Positions 12,416-24,560 of a stretch of DNA of 64,000 nt are shown here, in pieces. Source of the DNA: Amoebophrya sp. A120. Its lineage: Eukaryota > Sar > Dinophyceae > Syndiniales > Amoebophryaceae. Position 1 is the stretch's first letter. Each line of letters starts with the position of its first letter. A program made the translations under genes and the position numbers. The DNA lies in contig CAJINV010000002.1 of the NCBI GenBank assembly GCA_905178155.1, positions 1,766,922 to 1,830,921 on the forward strand, written 5' to 3'. The notes beneath the pieces were generated by a model, which worked only from the letters and a program-made list of their open reading frames with translations, searched no databases and was not told the origin of the DNA.

Positions 12416-15400
12416 CTAAAGGAAGGTGTTGCTCCCCATACTCAGCAGCGTGTCCGCGATCTTGCTTTTAGGGTGCAAAAATCCCCTTGCCGCGATTTTT
12501 CTCTTCGACACTGGCATGAAATTCCCGTCCGCCTTCTTCCCTGCAACGTGGTCGTCGATGATCCTAGACGCTTTTGTGATCGCGGTGCCCGCATTGGAGC
12601 TTTTTTTCCTCCTCCTGACAAATTTCGCCATGTTGAAGATGTTTTTCGGCCTTTTGCTTGGAGCTTTGCTTGTGGTTTTCTTCTTCCTGAGCGCCATCTT
12701 CCTCGCAGGTTGTGGGACTGGTTGTTCTTCTAAGCGTTGTGCGGAAGGTTTTGTTTCATCCAAGATGTCCTTCAACTGCTGCAAAGTTTTCTTCGCAGCT
12801 GCAACGTCTAGTTCTTGTTCCTTCCGGGGAGCCGCAGGACGACGGGAGTGGACTGCTGCACGGATTTTATTCAGTTTCACTTCGTCCAGATAATCCGTTT
12901 TTTTCAATTTCTGTCTCTTCTTCTCCCCAGAAGATGACCTCCTTGCTTCGTCTAACAGCAATTCGTCTTCTCCGGGATACAGGTACTCATTGCCATTCAC
13001 CCCATCCGCTTCCCCGTCGCCGTTCAAATCAGCAGAAGGATCGTTGTTGGCGCTCTCGTCGGAAGATTCTTCTTCTGCTTCGTCGGAATCCTCGTCCTCG
13101 TCGTTTTTCGATGAATCATCACCAGTAACCACACCAGTGACCTGCTCCGCCCCCCCGGTGAGAGCATCGGTGAGACCACTGACCGCGTCGCTAGCCTGTT
13201 CCGCACCACTCGATACCGCATCAGTAGCAGCGGTACCAGCCTCTCCTGCACCACTTGAAACAGCACCAGTAACACCAGCCGCAGCTTCACCAGCTTTCCC
13301 TGCAGTACCCGAAACCGCATCAGACACACCAGTAGCAGCGGTTCCAGCCTCTTGCACGATTTCATCCTTATACTCGTCATCCGCTGACGCCGGCGTGTCT
13401 AAAATCGGCTCGTCGACTGTCGTGGTCGCGTTGGTACTCACGGTAGTTTCATTCGCTGAGCTGCTGGTGTCACTTTCATCTTGTTCAGCCGTTTCTGCAC
13501 TATCAGCTTCATCGCTTTCCTCCTTCTTGTCATCATCATCTTTCGACGCCTGTTCATCTAAAATCTCTTTCCCCTCCGGCAAATTTTCCACTTCCTTCTG
13601 CACTTTCTCCTTGGTGTCGTTGACAAAGCCGCTTGTCAGCGGGTCTTTTTTCAAATTTTGCTGCCACTTCAAATTCTCCATGCTATTCGCGATGTTCTCC
13701 GCCGTATGGGATGAATATCTGTCTGGGTCTGGAAGAGTGCAGGTTTGTCATGCTTGTTTCACATGGCCCTTAAATCTGTTATGCAGCAGCAGGAAGAAAG
13801 CCAGTTGCCGGTGATGCAAAAATGGAGTTTGCCATGTGATAAGTGAAACACATAGGATCTCAAAAACTTGTCATGCGCAGCTGCGTATTGCAATGTGCCC
13901 ACCATTCGCAAACTAGCATCACAAGTTTCCAGACCCAGACAAATTTGCATTTGATACGCCGTTTTTTCGTACACTTTCGTCATCAAATCCTTCTCCGCTT
14001 GGGTTTGCTCGAGTTGTGTATGGTACGCCTCCGCGACTTTCTCATACGCTCCGGCGACCGTGTACTTGGAGCGGATGTCGTCGAGAAGGGACTTCAAAAC
14101 CGGTGATTTGTAGAGATCATCTGCGTATGCAGTGCAAACGTATCGTAGTCGCATAAATTGCATGACAGATCTAGTAGGCTCTTGATATATTGCAATCTTC
14201 CTGAAAAAAAATGTAAATGCCATGCAATTTTCACTACTAGTACGATACATACTCTTGCAATGCATAATGTGCTGTTGGAACCACTGTCGTCCTGCAGTTT
14301 CTTCACGTCCTCCAACGCTTTGGTGATGGAATCCTTATCGGTCAAACTTTTCGCCAACTCCTTCACGTACTCCGTGTCCGGCAGCATCGCTAACTTCCCC
14401 ACCGCCTTTATCCTGAGTAAAAGCGTCCCCATACCAGAGTCAAGTTGGGAACTTAGCAACACAAACCCAGAAGTTTTGGGAGCCACACATGACAAGTTGC
14501 AGTCCGTAGTGTAGTGCAGGTTAGCAACGGAAACCGCACCACAAATCCATCTGCTCATCCTGTTTTCAGCATTACAAATACCAAAACATGGCTGAAAACG
14601 CCTCTCTTGGGTCTGCGCATTACAAGTGTTCCTGTAATCGCAAATCTGCATGACAACTCTGGGGTGGGGACGTTTTTACACAGGATAGCTTTCGCCAATT
14701 CCGATTTCGCAACCGACTCCGCCATCTCCCGTTGAATATCCGCGGTGGAGGCTTGGGGCGCCAGTTCATTGGTCTCGGAAACGAGTTCGGTGGTCTCCCA
14801 TTTCGACGTTTTGGTTTGCTGTTTTGTGTTATTTATGCTTCAAGGTCAAGCATGACAAAGCAGATCACACTAAACACAATATGCATGACAAAGTAGATCG
14901 AAAATAAAACCATCTATACCGGGTCATACACCAAGTGTTTTTTCTCCTCCGTCCTTTTTCTCGGACTCCGCATGAAGGTCTCGATCGTGTGCGATAAAGG
15001 CGCCAAGGTCGACTGCACTAAAATTTGCAACCTCGATTCCATGTCACTTAACTGTCCGTGCATCTCCTCCCGAGTGACATCCGTTTCGTTCCCGAGATTT
15101 TTACTCATCAAAGAAACCGCGTTGTCAATATCCTCGAAAATCGTCTCGAAAGCGTCCATTTGGTCTTTCTCCATCTTGCTAACTTGGAAGAGATCTTCGG
15201 TGACGTTCTTCATTCGTCTCAAAGACCCTTGCACGTCTTCCCGGACCGATTGCATCTCGGCCCTAACTATCGTATGAAAAAACTGCTTCACTGTGATGAT
15301 TTTGCAAGACCTGCTTCACAAGTTTGAGTTTCGTTTGCGACACATGACACAGAAAATCAAAATTTGCCATGCGCGCTTCCCTAGAGAAAACACGCTCAAA

Positions 15401-18400
15401 AACCGAATGTCTTGCAGGCACAGCAACACAAACACTTGACTTTCGTGTTTGATTCCACGCATGACAAGTTCACAGTGAAACAATTTTCCTTGCGGTACCA
15501 ACGGCTGTAATGGTGTTCTGCGTGTCGTCGATCGCGGTAGTGACGTTTCCGACTTTGTCCTTCAACTCAGACACCGCCTCGGCGATACTTGTTACGTCAG
15601 ACAGCGTGTTCTGCCAAGTATCGATGATCGTGTCGATGTCCGTGAATTTTTCCGCCACCGTATCCTGAGGAAAAACGTCTCAATCCCAGAATTGTCATGC
15701 AGATTTGCAATGACAAGGACATTGGTGATGCGCATACCTATGGCAGACATTTCCAGTCGTGTTTTGGAATTTGTGATGCTGTGAACAGGATAAGCAGATG
15801 GATCTGTGATGCGGCTGCAGTTGCTAACCTGCACTACACTACGGAGTGCAACTTGTCATGCGTGACTCCCAAAGCTCCTAGGTTTGTGTTGCAAAATCCC
15901 CATCTTGACTCTGGTGTGGGGACGTTTTTACTGAGGATAGACCGCCATGGTGTCCGTTTTCACTTCCTGCATCCGGATCTCGTCGGCTTTTCTTTTCGCT
16001 AGAATCTCTTCATCGGACAACAACGTCGGCTCCTCCTCCATTGGATTTGTCCCTAACGCCAGTGTCACCGTTTTGTTCGTTTGTTCAGATGCTGCTTTGA
16101 TGGTCTCTAGATATTCCACCATCTTTTCAAACAGCTGATCCCTCGCTTCTTCTATCGTAAGAAAAAACTGTTTCACTGTGAGCCTGTGATGCAGAGAACG
16201 AAGCAACAAAGTGTTTGTCTTGCTACACATGCAACACAACGGATTTTTAGGCGTGTTTTCCCCTGGGAAACACGCATGACAAATGTTCTGTGTGATGTGT
16301 AGCAAACTTGTGATGCAGATCTTGCAAAACCATCCCAGTGAAACAGCTTTTCGTGGGATATCTTCCGTGGCCGGGTTCATTGCGGTGACGCCAGAAGAAG
16401 AGCCAGATGAAAGCGTGAAGTTGTCACTACTGTACAATTTCGCAGCAATCCCCTCGACTTCCTCTTTGATCCTCTGCAACAGCTGGTAGTGCTCCTGTTT
16501 CTGCTCCTCTGGGGTCGCCGATAAAACTCGTTCGCCGCCCGACTCAGATGAAAGCGAACTCGCAGCCTTTTTCCCATAAGCCGTGTTGTTCAGAATCTCC
16601 CCCAACTGCGCCGCCTCCTGCTCGGACAGCATGTCTTGGTTTTGTATCATCGCATCCTGCACCTTCAACAGCCCCTCCGTGACCTTTTCACTCACTTTTG
16701 CCGCGATCTCGTCGGCGTTGGTGGTTGTTGGGCTAGAGGACGCCGCCCCTGAGGTGGCCATCCCCGAGGAGCTGTTCGACGTATCGTCAGAAAAGCCAGA
16801 GTCTGCTGGGGACTGAGATTCTGAATCCGTTGCGCTGTTGGAGCCGAGAGTAGATGAGGCAGTTGTAGCAGGATCATCCCCACTACTCGCAGCCGACGCT
16901 CCGCCGCTCAACTGGTTCTTCAATTCCTGCACCACTGCGGAAGCTACATTTTTCCCGCTCAACTGCTCGCCCAAAGTGTTGATTTTGTTTTCCAACACTG
17001 TCGGGTCGTACTGATTCCCCAAAGCAGCCGAGTCGTCGATCTTGTGCACGTTTTGCCAGTCGGTTAGGTTCAAGCCGGCGAGTTGAATGTTGAGTTTCTC
17101 TATGAAATGCAAAAGTGTCTGGGTCTGGAGAGTTGTGATGCTGGGTGGCGTATCGTATGGAGGCCACAAGTGCTGGCTCAGCATGACAAGTTTCTGAGCT
17201 TCTAGGTGTTGCCTATTCTGCATGACAGACTGCGTCTCTGCATGACAGAAAAGTGGCGCTCTTGGGTAACGCGTATGACAGATTTGAGAGTCATGCCAGA
17301 CAAGCATGACAAACGTGCACTCTTCCAGACCCAGACATTTTTGCATTTCATATTCTCTAGCAACTGTTTAATCTCGTCGGCGTTGGTGGTTCCCTGTGTT
17401 TGGAGGATCGCAAACTGCTCGGCTAGAACGTTCTTCACCTGTGTGGCGAGCGTCGGGGTGCTTGTCATCTCACCGCTCATGTAGCCACTGCCACTCCCGT
17501 CTGTTGTGCTGCTATTCATCCTATGGATTGGAAATATGTCTGGGTCTGGAAACTTGTGATGCGGGTAGGACAATCATGATGACGTCTCAATTTGCAGCTC
17601 AGCATGACAAGTTTCTGAGTGCCTACGGTGTTGTGTATTCTGCATGACAAATCGCGTTTCTGCATGACAGAAAAATGGGGCTTTTGGGTAATGTGCGTGA
17701 CAGCCTTTGGAGTCATGCTAGCAGAGCATGACAAGCCTTGGATTCTTCCAGACCCAGTCACTTTTACATTTGATACATCCCACCGTCGTTGAAGCCAGAA
17801 CCCGCACTACCACTTCCGATCCCGAAAGTTTGGTTGATCGCGTCCAACGCCTTAAACAGTTTCACCGCGACGGTCTCCTGATTTTCCTTTACCGAATTAT
17901 CCAATGACGCGATGACGGTCTGCAGCTCGTCCCTGTATCAAAGGTAAAAGTGTCTGGGTCTGGAAGATTGCAACTTGTGATGCTGTCTCTGCATTATACA
18001 AAAATCTGTATTGCATGACCAGCAAGAGGGCTCCAGTTTGTGCTATATGGGGAGGGTATTTCTCATGCGGGATAGGCATCAGAAAGCCCGCTAAAAATCT
18101 GTGATGCCAGGTTATGCATTACAGACGTCATGTGTCATGTAAAATCTGCATGACATCCAGACCCAGATATTTTTACATTTGATACCCTGACCTTATTCGC
18201 GATTTCAGTCGCGGAAACCCCGGCGTTGCTGTAAACGGTGTTGCCAAATGTACTAGATGAATTGCTTGTGTCATTCCCAGAACCTCCGTCGCAGCACCCT
18301 TGGTCCTTAATCGCTTTTACCACTTTCTCCGCAACATCCTCCTGATTTTCCTCCACCGCGTTTTCTAGTGTCGCAAACGCGTCCGCGAGCTCCAACCGCA

Positions 18401-21400
18401 CTTGCTGGGCGACGGTTTTGGCCTGGCTGGCGTCAGGACTGCCTGAATATGCTCCGGAAGAGGAAGAAGACGAGTTCGAAGCGGATGGATCAGTTGCACT
18501 ACCACCGGGCACTCCTACTGCGGAAGATGGTCCTGCGCTACTACCGCTACCCGCATTTCCTCCAACCTCGCTGCTGATATGCCCCTTCAACTCTTCCTTG
18601 TCCGCTTCCATCTGCTTTTTCAAATCGGTTTGGAGTTGGCCAGAACTGCCTAGCAAACTTGTGAGCTTCTTCTCCACGGCGTCCGCAACTGCGGCAATGC
18701 CCTCGTCGTCCACTGCAGAGTTAGTATTTGTTTTTGCGCCAGCGGAAGGGGAAGAAGAGGACGCAGATGGCGAAGTACTAGCAGTTCCGTTAGTACCACT
18801 CTGGGTGGTCGTATTAGAAGCTGCTGCACTTTTCGCATTAGCAGCTTTGTTTTTCGGTTGCGTATGTACAGGAACATAAGTCGGCTGAGGAGCTGGCTCG
18901 AACTTGTCTAATTCGGTCGAGATGTGGTTTTCCAATTCGGTGGTTAATTCGTCTTTCATATGGATTGCAAAAGTGTCTGGGTCTGGAAGATTGCCAGGTT
19001 TGTCATGCAGATTCTGCATGATTCGCGACGCCTGTAATGCATGATCTAGCATCACAGATTTGTAAAGGGCTTCCTAATGCCTATCCCGCATGAGCAATTC
19101 CCTCTCCGCGTAACACAAACTGGACTCCTGTTGCTGCTCATGCAATACAGATTTTTTTGGAATCCAAAGACAGCACTACAAGTTCCAAGCTTCCGGACCC
19201 AGACATATTTGCATTTGATACTTTAAATTCTCAGCGGTCGTCGTCATGTCCTGTTTCAAATCCTGCTGGAGTTCCCCAGTAGGAGCGAGTAAATTCGCTA
19301 GTAATTGCTGGACCTCGTGTATCCAGGAAAAAAACTGTGTAAGTGTAACTCTGTGGGAGGAGCAGCATCACAAATTTGTTTTGAATTACAGGGAAAACCT
19401 GTCATGCGCACCTAGTACGTGAAAAAACGTATGAAATACGGCAATGACGCACGTCCAGCATGACAAGTGTAACTGTTTTGCATATTCTGCATCACAGACT
19501 TACACTTACTCAGTTTTTTTGTGGCATATCGTGGGTCACGTGTTGGGCGATCTCTGCGGCGGTGAAATTCGCGTCGCTGATGTTCACTGGGTTCGGCCCG
19601 ATGTCGATAGGTGTGCTGGCTGGAGTTGTGCTAGAAGTATTATCACCGCTGGTGTTACCCGCCGGGCTGCCGGAGTCAGTCGTGCCTGGAACACCCGAAG
19701 AAGAGCCACTCTTAGAACTTGCCGAGCTAGAACCTCCAGATGAACCACCTGTATTGCTATTACTGCTAATCTCTTGCTTCAGACTGTCTGTGTTGTGGGT
19801 CATTTCGTGTTTCAGCATTTCCGAATTGCTCGCCATTTCGTGCTTCAAATCCTGCTGTAACTGACCGGAAGAGGAGAGCAAGTTGTTCAATAATTGTTCC
19901 ACAACCGTTTTCACCTGACTCGCCACCGCGGTCGCGTCTAGATTTGATGATGATGGTTTTCCTCCGTCATCGCTCTCGCTTGATGCCCCGTCGCCGGCTT
20001 CATTATCCTCGCCCGAGTCGTCTCCCGAACCATCGTCAGGTGCTGGCGCAGGTGAAGCAGCGGATTTACCAGAAGGCACGGTTGTAACACTAGGCGCTGG
20101 CGCCGGTTGCACGTCAATGTTGTTAATCTCGTGTTTCAATAATTCCGCATTGTGTGCCATCTCGTGCTTTAAATCCAGTTGCAACTGCCCACTAGACGAC
20201 AACATCTCTAACATTTTCTGTTCCACAGCGGAAACGATTTCCGAAGTGTTCACAACGGTCGTGTTCAACCCAGTACTGTCCTGAATGATGTTCGTCACGT
20301 GGTGGTGGTCGTGATGCGCGTAGTTGTTCACCGTGTTGGTCGTGTTCAACGAACTCAAATCCAGTTTCGCTGCACTTAAATCCAGATTCGACAATTTATC
20401 CTCCAATTCGGTGGAAAAATCCTGCTGCACTTCCGTCCGGATATCAAATGCAAATATGTCAGGCGGGTCTGGGCTTGTGCAAGACTTGTAATGCTCCACT
20501 AACAGGAGACAAAGATCTGTCATGCATGTTGCGCTACCGCGCTGCTTTTTTGTAAATGCAAAAACGCAGTTTCTCATGCAGTTTACGCAAGACCTACAAG
20601 TCGCTCAGATACTTGTCATGCGTTTCCCCATGTTGGAGGATGCTTGTGAGCTGCAAACATGCATCACAACTTTCCAGACCCAGACATATTTCCAATACAT
20701 ACCGGATCTCCGTTTTTAATTTGTCCGCGTTCGTCGCCATTTCCGTTTTCAAATCGGTTTGGAGCTGGCCGTATCAAATGTAAAAATGTCTTGGTCTGGA
20801 AGGGTGCAACTTGTGATGCTGCCTTTGGATTCTACATAAAATCTGTCTTGCATAAACAGGAAAAGAGGTCCAGTTGTTGCTACGCAAAGACGGCACTTCT
20901 CATGCGGTAGGAGCATCAGAAAGCTCTCGCAGAATCTGTGATGCTAGGCATGCATCACGATCACAGACATCATGACTCATGGAAAATATGCATGACAAGC
21001 CTTGTATTCATCCAGACCCAGACATATTTGCATTTCATAGGCCGGAAGAGGAGAGGAGCTCAATCACTTTTTGTTCCACTGCAGTGGCGATTGCGTCGGT
21101 GTCGATAGAACCACTGCCACTGGAACTGCTACCGAAAATGCTGCCGCTGCTGTTGTTAGAAGAAGAAGCAGAACTAGATCCCCCACCATTGTTCGCCAGC
21201 GCGTGCGCCACCGAATCCTCTAAAGAGTCCATGAAATTCTGCACGGTGACTTCCTTTGCTAGTGTCCCGACCGTGGATTCTTTCGCGACTTTTTGATCCA
21301 AAGTGCCTACCGCGGTTCTCAAGTCCGACACGTCGGCTTTGATGGTGTCGAGGTGGTCTTCCGTTAAGGTCCCAACAGACTGAATCAAAGTGTCCAGTTT

Positions 21401-22533
21401 CGAAGCGAGACTGGATTGCGCCGTGGTGATGGCGTTGAGCTGTTTTATTTGGAGATTTTTACATGACAAGGAGATCCACTCATGCGAAAGTACGCATGAC
21501 AAACTTTACAAATACAGATTCAAAGCAACATTACCTTGATATCCTCCGCATCCAGTCTATTGTTGATCTTCACCAATTCATCCGTCGTCGTGCTCCCAAC
21601 GTCTAAACTCTTCACTTTCTCCCGAAGCGAAGAAGAAGAGGTCAACGTCTCCTTGTTCGCCACCAAACTGTGTGCCGGGACTAACGGTATCGGCTTGAAA
21701 TACTTCGGTGGTTCGTCTTGTGGGGGCGGCGGGTTTTCCCCTTTTTGTGGGGGTGCTGGCGGCTTCTCTCCCTCTTTTTCTTTGTCTTTTTTATCCTTCC
21801 CCTTCTCGTGCAGATTCGGTTGTGGGTTCTGCGCATGGTCGTTCGAGTCTATAGTCTGGTGCGGCGGGAGAACGATCGGGGGTTGTTTGCTATTTTTACT
21901 GCCAGGAGGTTTTGTCGTTTTAGTTCCCTTCGTGCCGTGCGGCTTTACATCCTCCTCTTCTTTGGGTTTTTCATCGTTGTTTTCCCCCGCCGCAGCAGTA
22001 CCTCCAGGAACACCAGAGTGCTCTTCTTCAGTTTTATCCACACCGCCGTTCCTCAGCGTGTAGCTTTTGACATTTTCATTTAACGTCGCCGCAGAAGTTT
22101 TAGTAGTTTTTGCCTCCTTCCTCGCCACCGACATGGCCGCAGCCATCTGATCCAAATAGCTCGCACCAGATCTGCTTATTCTACCGGTTGCAATTTTGCT
22201 CATGTGGATTTCGTCTAAGCCAGCTTCTTGCACGGGGGAAAGATGTTGGAGGGGCGACAAGTGCTCGTCGTGGGGATGATTATGTAGTGGTGTTGGAGTT
22301 ATTTCTCTTTCTGATGCGCGGCTTCTCTCCCCTTTTTCTACTTCGTCGTCCTTCTCCTCTTCCCTCACCGCCGCGGCGTACTTTTTCGCCTTTTTCGCCA
22401 CTTTTTCCAGCGTGATTTGCTTCTTCTTGTAATCTTCCGCCACGGCCTTCGAAGGCATCTTCAGTACGTAGTCGAAATTTTTATGGTGTTTTGTTCCACC
22501 CTGGAGGTACTCGTGCTTCTCGGGTTTCTGCAT
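12416..22533 (-). CDS. Giant repeat / coiled-coil protein, 2,237 residues
   Basis: Sixteen exons (22533-21535, 21439-21040, 20766-20702, 20436-19529, 19314-19221, 18953-18185, 17930-17776, 17516-17353, 17095-16361, 16147-15940, 15655-15498, 15262-14920, 14818-14688, 14403-14267, 14120-13957, 13699-12416) total 6,714 nt. I do not recognise the family. The N-terminal third is charged (K/E-rich, then P-rich). The middle holds at least five related units built around LLSSSGQLQxDLKxEM, often preceded by AVEQKV and followed by N.ELLKHEI, and split by Ser/Gly-rich linkers. Later parts are helical (EARDQLFEKMVEYLETIKAA) and likely coiled coil. The C-terminal 400 residues have an Ala/Gly repeat (AVSSGAGEAGTAATDAV), an acidic block and a Lys/Arg-rich tail. 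Two introns are GT-AG (14819-14919, 21440-21534); the other thirteen are inverted-repeat elements. A scaffold or structural role is only a guess. Confidence 0.78.
13705..13956. mobile_element. Introner A3
   Basis: Family A with a diverged left end (TATGGGATGAATATCTGTCT). Duplication CGCCG. Removal joins YEKTA|ENIAN. Confidence 0.9.
14126..14266. mobile_element. Introner B3
   Basis: Family B, ends TATGCAGTGCAAACGTATCG and CGATACATACTCTTGCAATG. The flanks CTGCG/ATGTG match at only three of five bases, so this insertion is probably older. Removal still joins GSNST|ADDLY in frame. Confidence 0.82.
14409..14687. mobile_element. Introner C2
   Basis: Family C, duplication GCCTT/GCTTT (4 of 5). Removal joins ELAKA|VGKLA. 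Confidence 0.88.
15268..15497. mobile_element. Introner E1
   Basis: Family E: ends TATCGTATGAAAAAACTGCT and CAATTTTCCTTGCGGTA around inverted TTCACTGTG / CACAGTGAA. Duplication CTAAC/CCAAC. Removal joins TITAV|RAEMQ. Confidence 0.86.
15661..15939. mobile_element. Introner C3
   Basis: Family C, duplication CACCG/GACCG. Removal joins DTMAV|AEKFT. Its interior is close to C2 but in the opposite orientation. Confidence 0.88.
16153..16360. mobile_element. Introner E2
   Basis: Family E: TATCGTAAGAAAAAACTGTT and AACAGCTTTTCGTGGGATA, inner TTTCACTGTGA / CAGTGAAA. Duplication TCTTC. Removal joins NPATE|EARDQ. Confidence 0.9.
17101..17352. mobile_element. Introner A4
   Basis: Family A, duplication TTCTC. 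Removal joins QLLE|KLNIQ. Its interior is the reverse complement of the A21/A22 type. Confidence 0.93.
17522..17775. mobile_element. Introner A5
   Basis: Family A, same subfamily and orientation as A4. Duplication CATCC. Removal joins DGGM|NSSTT. Confidence 0.92.
17936..18184. mobile_element. Introner A6
   Basis: Family A, duplication CCCTG. Removal joins ANKVR|DELQT. Confidence 0.92.
18959..19220. mobile_element. Introner A7
   Basis: Family A with left end TATGGATTGCAAAAGTG. The flanking duplication is only CTTT plus one mismatch, so the left boundary is uncertain by two bases. Removal joins AENLK|DELTT. Confidence 0.87.
19320..19528. mobile_element. Introner E3
   Basis: Family E variant: TATCCAGGAAAAAAACTGTG and CAGTTTTTTTGTGGCATA, inner GTAAGTGTAA / TTACACTTAC. 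Duplication TCGTG. Removal joins QHVTH|EVQQL. Confidence 0.88.
20442..20701. mobile_element. Introner A8
   Basis: Family A with a small insertion in the left core (GTCAGGCGGGTCTGG). Duplication CCGGA. Removal joins KTEIR|TEVQQ. Confidence 0.91.
20772..21039. mobile_element. Introner A9
   Basis: Family A, duplication GGCCG. It sits inside one copy of the protein repeat; removal restores LLSSSG|QLQTDL, the exact repeat consensus. Confidence 0.94.
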
Positions 22534-22757
22534 GAGCTATTAAAACCTTGAAAACGCTCCCCAGGGAAAAAATGCAAAAATGTATGTTGTCACAGATCCG
22601 AATGCGATGCTGATGTGGCGCGAAGTTATAAAAAATGCATACGGCTTCTGCTTTCTGCTTGCGCATGAGAAAAAATAACTGGTTGCTCCTCAGACTACGA
22701 CATGCAACTTCGCTTCGTATATGATAAACCCTTTATCCTTTCTGAGGCACGTGTTCA

Positions 22758-24560
22758 TCAATTTCTTAGTAGCGTCTTGTCCATCATCTCCTGATATGCA
22801 AGCTCCGGTGTCAAAAACGGTTTTTCCTGTTCCCCCCCTTCGTTTTCCGCATCTTCCCCTTCCTCCAGCATCTTATGAGTGTCGGCACTGCTCCTATGCT
22901 TTTTTCTCCTCCGTCGTGCACTCGCTTTCTCCGCTTCTTTTTCTTCTTCATCACTGTCTTCCTCCAAATCTTGGTATCTGCTCCCGCTTGTTCCCCCCTC
23001 CCCGGAATCGCTGCTCCTCCTGTGTCCCCCCTCCCCGGAATCGCTGCTCCTGTGGTGGCTTTCGTCTCTTCTCTCCCGCCGCTGGCTCTTGCGGATTAAC
23101 GTCGCCGCGTCGTCCGCACTCAAAGCGGGAGGAGTGCCGCGGGGGCTTCTTTCCGCCGGGTCGGGGAACGCGTTTGGGTAATGCGAAGATCTCGCGGATG
23201 AATGGGAATTGTGACGTCTACTTGGAGGCACGGGAACGTAGTTATGCGGCAAATTTCCGGCGCCCTTGCCGTTGATGGGCGCGTGCACACCGTTGGGGCG
23301 GTAACCGGGCATCTGCTTCGATGATGAGGCCGTTGTTGTTTGGTCTTGGATCTTTAGATCCTTTTCTTCTGCTTTCATCTCTTTTACCAGTTCCGACGAT
23401 GTGGAAGAAAATTTTTTCCTGTCTTGGATCTCCGTGTTGACCTTCGCTTCATCAAGACCGAAAATTTCCTTCGCCGCAAGAAGCGCGTGCTGTTTTGCCT
23501 TTTCCAAACCGGAGAGATGAGCTACTTCCGCGTTAGGTCGTGTGGTTTTGAACACTGCTCCCGCTGAACCTGCGTCATCTGTAGGAATTTGGTCTCTTCT
23601 TTCTGGCCCCGACTGCTCCACCTTCTCGACGGGAGGTTTTACTGCCATTTCGCGCTTCGAAGGCAGGTCCAGAATTTCCGAAACCGGCGACGTCTTGCTG
23701 GTCATTTCGGAAGGCAGTTGCTGCTGCTGCTGATGTGGCTTGTCCGAAAGCTCGCTTTCACCAGTCAGCTCCGGATTATGTCCCTCCGAAACGTCAAACG
23801 GGCCCGCTGCAAACTTCTGGCGCTGCTGTTTCTCTAGTGCAGCGAAGTCTACCATATTGTTGTCATGCGCCGCAGATGAAGATCTCCCCGCTGGAGTGGT
23901 TCTGATCTCATCTCCACTTCTTCTGCTCGTCGACTTCATCACTCCGTGGTCTGTTTTCTTCACCCAACTATTCCCTCTACTCCGAACGAAATTTCCGGAA
24001 AAAAGTTTGTTCCCCAGCATGCGCACCAACGGCACCATTCCGGCTCGGCGGTTGTACGAACTTCTGATCGCCTCACGACGGAAGCGGTCTCTCCTGCTGC
24101 GTTTGCTACTGTCATCTTGCTGTGCAGGAGGAGCCTTGGCTCCCCTAGCAGACCAAGAGGACGGCCTATTTTTCCTGTTGTTGTTCTTTCCCTCTCCGGA
24201 AAGAAGAACATCGGAATAAACGGAACTTGTGCTCGTAGTTGTAGGACGACTAGCTTCGGTCGTGCTGCTTGGTGGTACTAGTCCAACGTGGTCGACACGG
24301 TTCTCGAACACTTCCCCGAGCTGTCCTGCGACGGTGTGAGGAAGTACAGAATCATGCTGGTAGGGGATTTTTGCATCTTTCTCCTTTTCGGTACTTCGCC
24401 GAGCTTGCTCTTCCCCCGCAGCAGTCGCGGCAGCCGTGGCAAGACCAACGAGAGGGTAGTAGTGGCTCGTCCATTGGACGAAAAATAAAAGCGTCGCAGT
24501 TGTTGTCGGCAAGAACGACAAGCGGGGACTAAGAAAAGGCCGCCGCTTCCGGTTTCTCAT
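22758..24560 (-). CDS. Low-complexity protein with N-terminal signal or membrane anchor
   Basis: A 600-codon ORF from ATG to stop. Residues 1-12 are basic (MRNRKRRPF) and a hydrophobic segment follows (LPTTTATLLFFVQ ... YYPLVGLATAAATAA), which fits a signal peptide or anchor for secretory-pathway entry. The rest is polar and disordered in character: a Q run, an Arg/Ser block with two copies of RRSSDSGEGG, an acidic DEEEKEAEKA tract and a basic RRRRKKHRSS stretch. No catalytic domain is visible. The stop lies only about 225 bases before the start of the repeat-protein gene, and the gap contains intron-like GCGCATGAGAAA words. A single larger gene is possible, but no splice pair I tried keeps the frame, so I list two genes. 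Confidence 0.6.
   Translation of the reverse strand: MRNRKRRPFLSPRLSFLPTTTATLLFFVQWTSHYYPLVGLATAAATAAGEEQARRSTEKEKDAKIPYQHDSVLPHTVAGQLGEVFENRVDHVGLVPPSSTTEASRPTTTSTSSVYSDVLLSGEGKNNNRKNRPSSWSARGAKAPPAQQDDSSKRSRRDRFRREAIRSSYNRRAGMVPLVRMLGNKLFSGNFVRSRGNSWVKKTDHGVMKSTSRRSGDEIRTTPAGRSSSAAHDNNMVDFAALEKQQRQKFAAGPFDVSEGHNPELTGESELSDKPHQQQQQLPSEMTSKTSPVSEILDLPSKREMAVKPPVEKVEQSGPERRDQIPTDDAGSAGAVFKTTRPNAEVAHLSGLEKAKQHALLAAKEIFGLDEAKVNTEIQDRKKFSSTSSELVKEMKAEEKDLKIQDQTTTASSSKQMPGYRPNGVHAPINGKGAGNLPHNYVPVPPSRRHNSHSSARSSHYPNAFPDPAERSPRGTPPALSADDAATLIRKSQRRERRDESHHRSSDSGEGGHRRSSDSGEGGTSGSRYQDLEEDSDEEEKEAEKASARRRRKKHRSSADTHKMLEEGEDAENEGGEQEKPFLTPELAYQEMMDKTLLRN

Noticed and set aside
22541-22757. Fusion of the low-complexity gene with the giant repeat-protein gene through an intron
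   Set aside because: The gap has intron-like words and an acceptor-like CATGCAG, but no donor before the stop codon keeps the frame.
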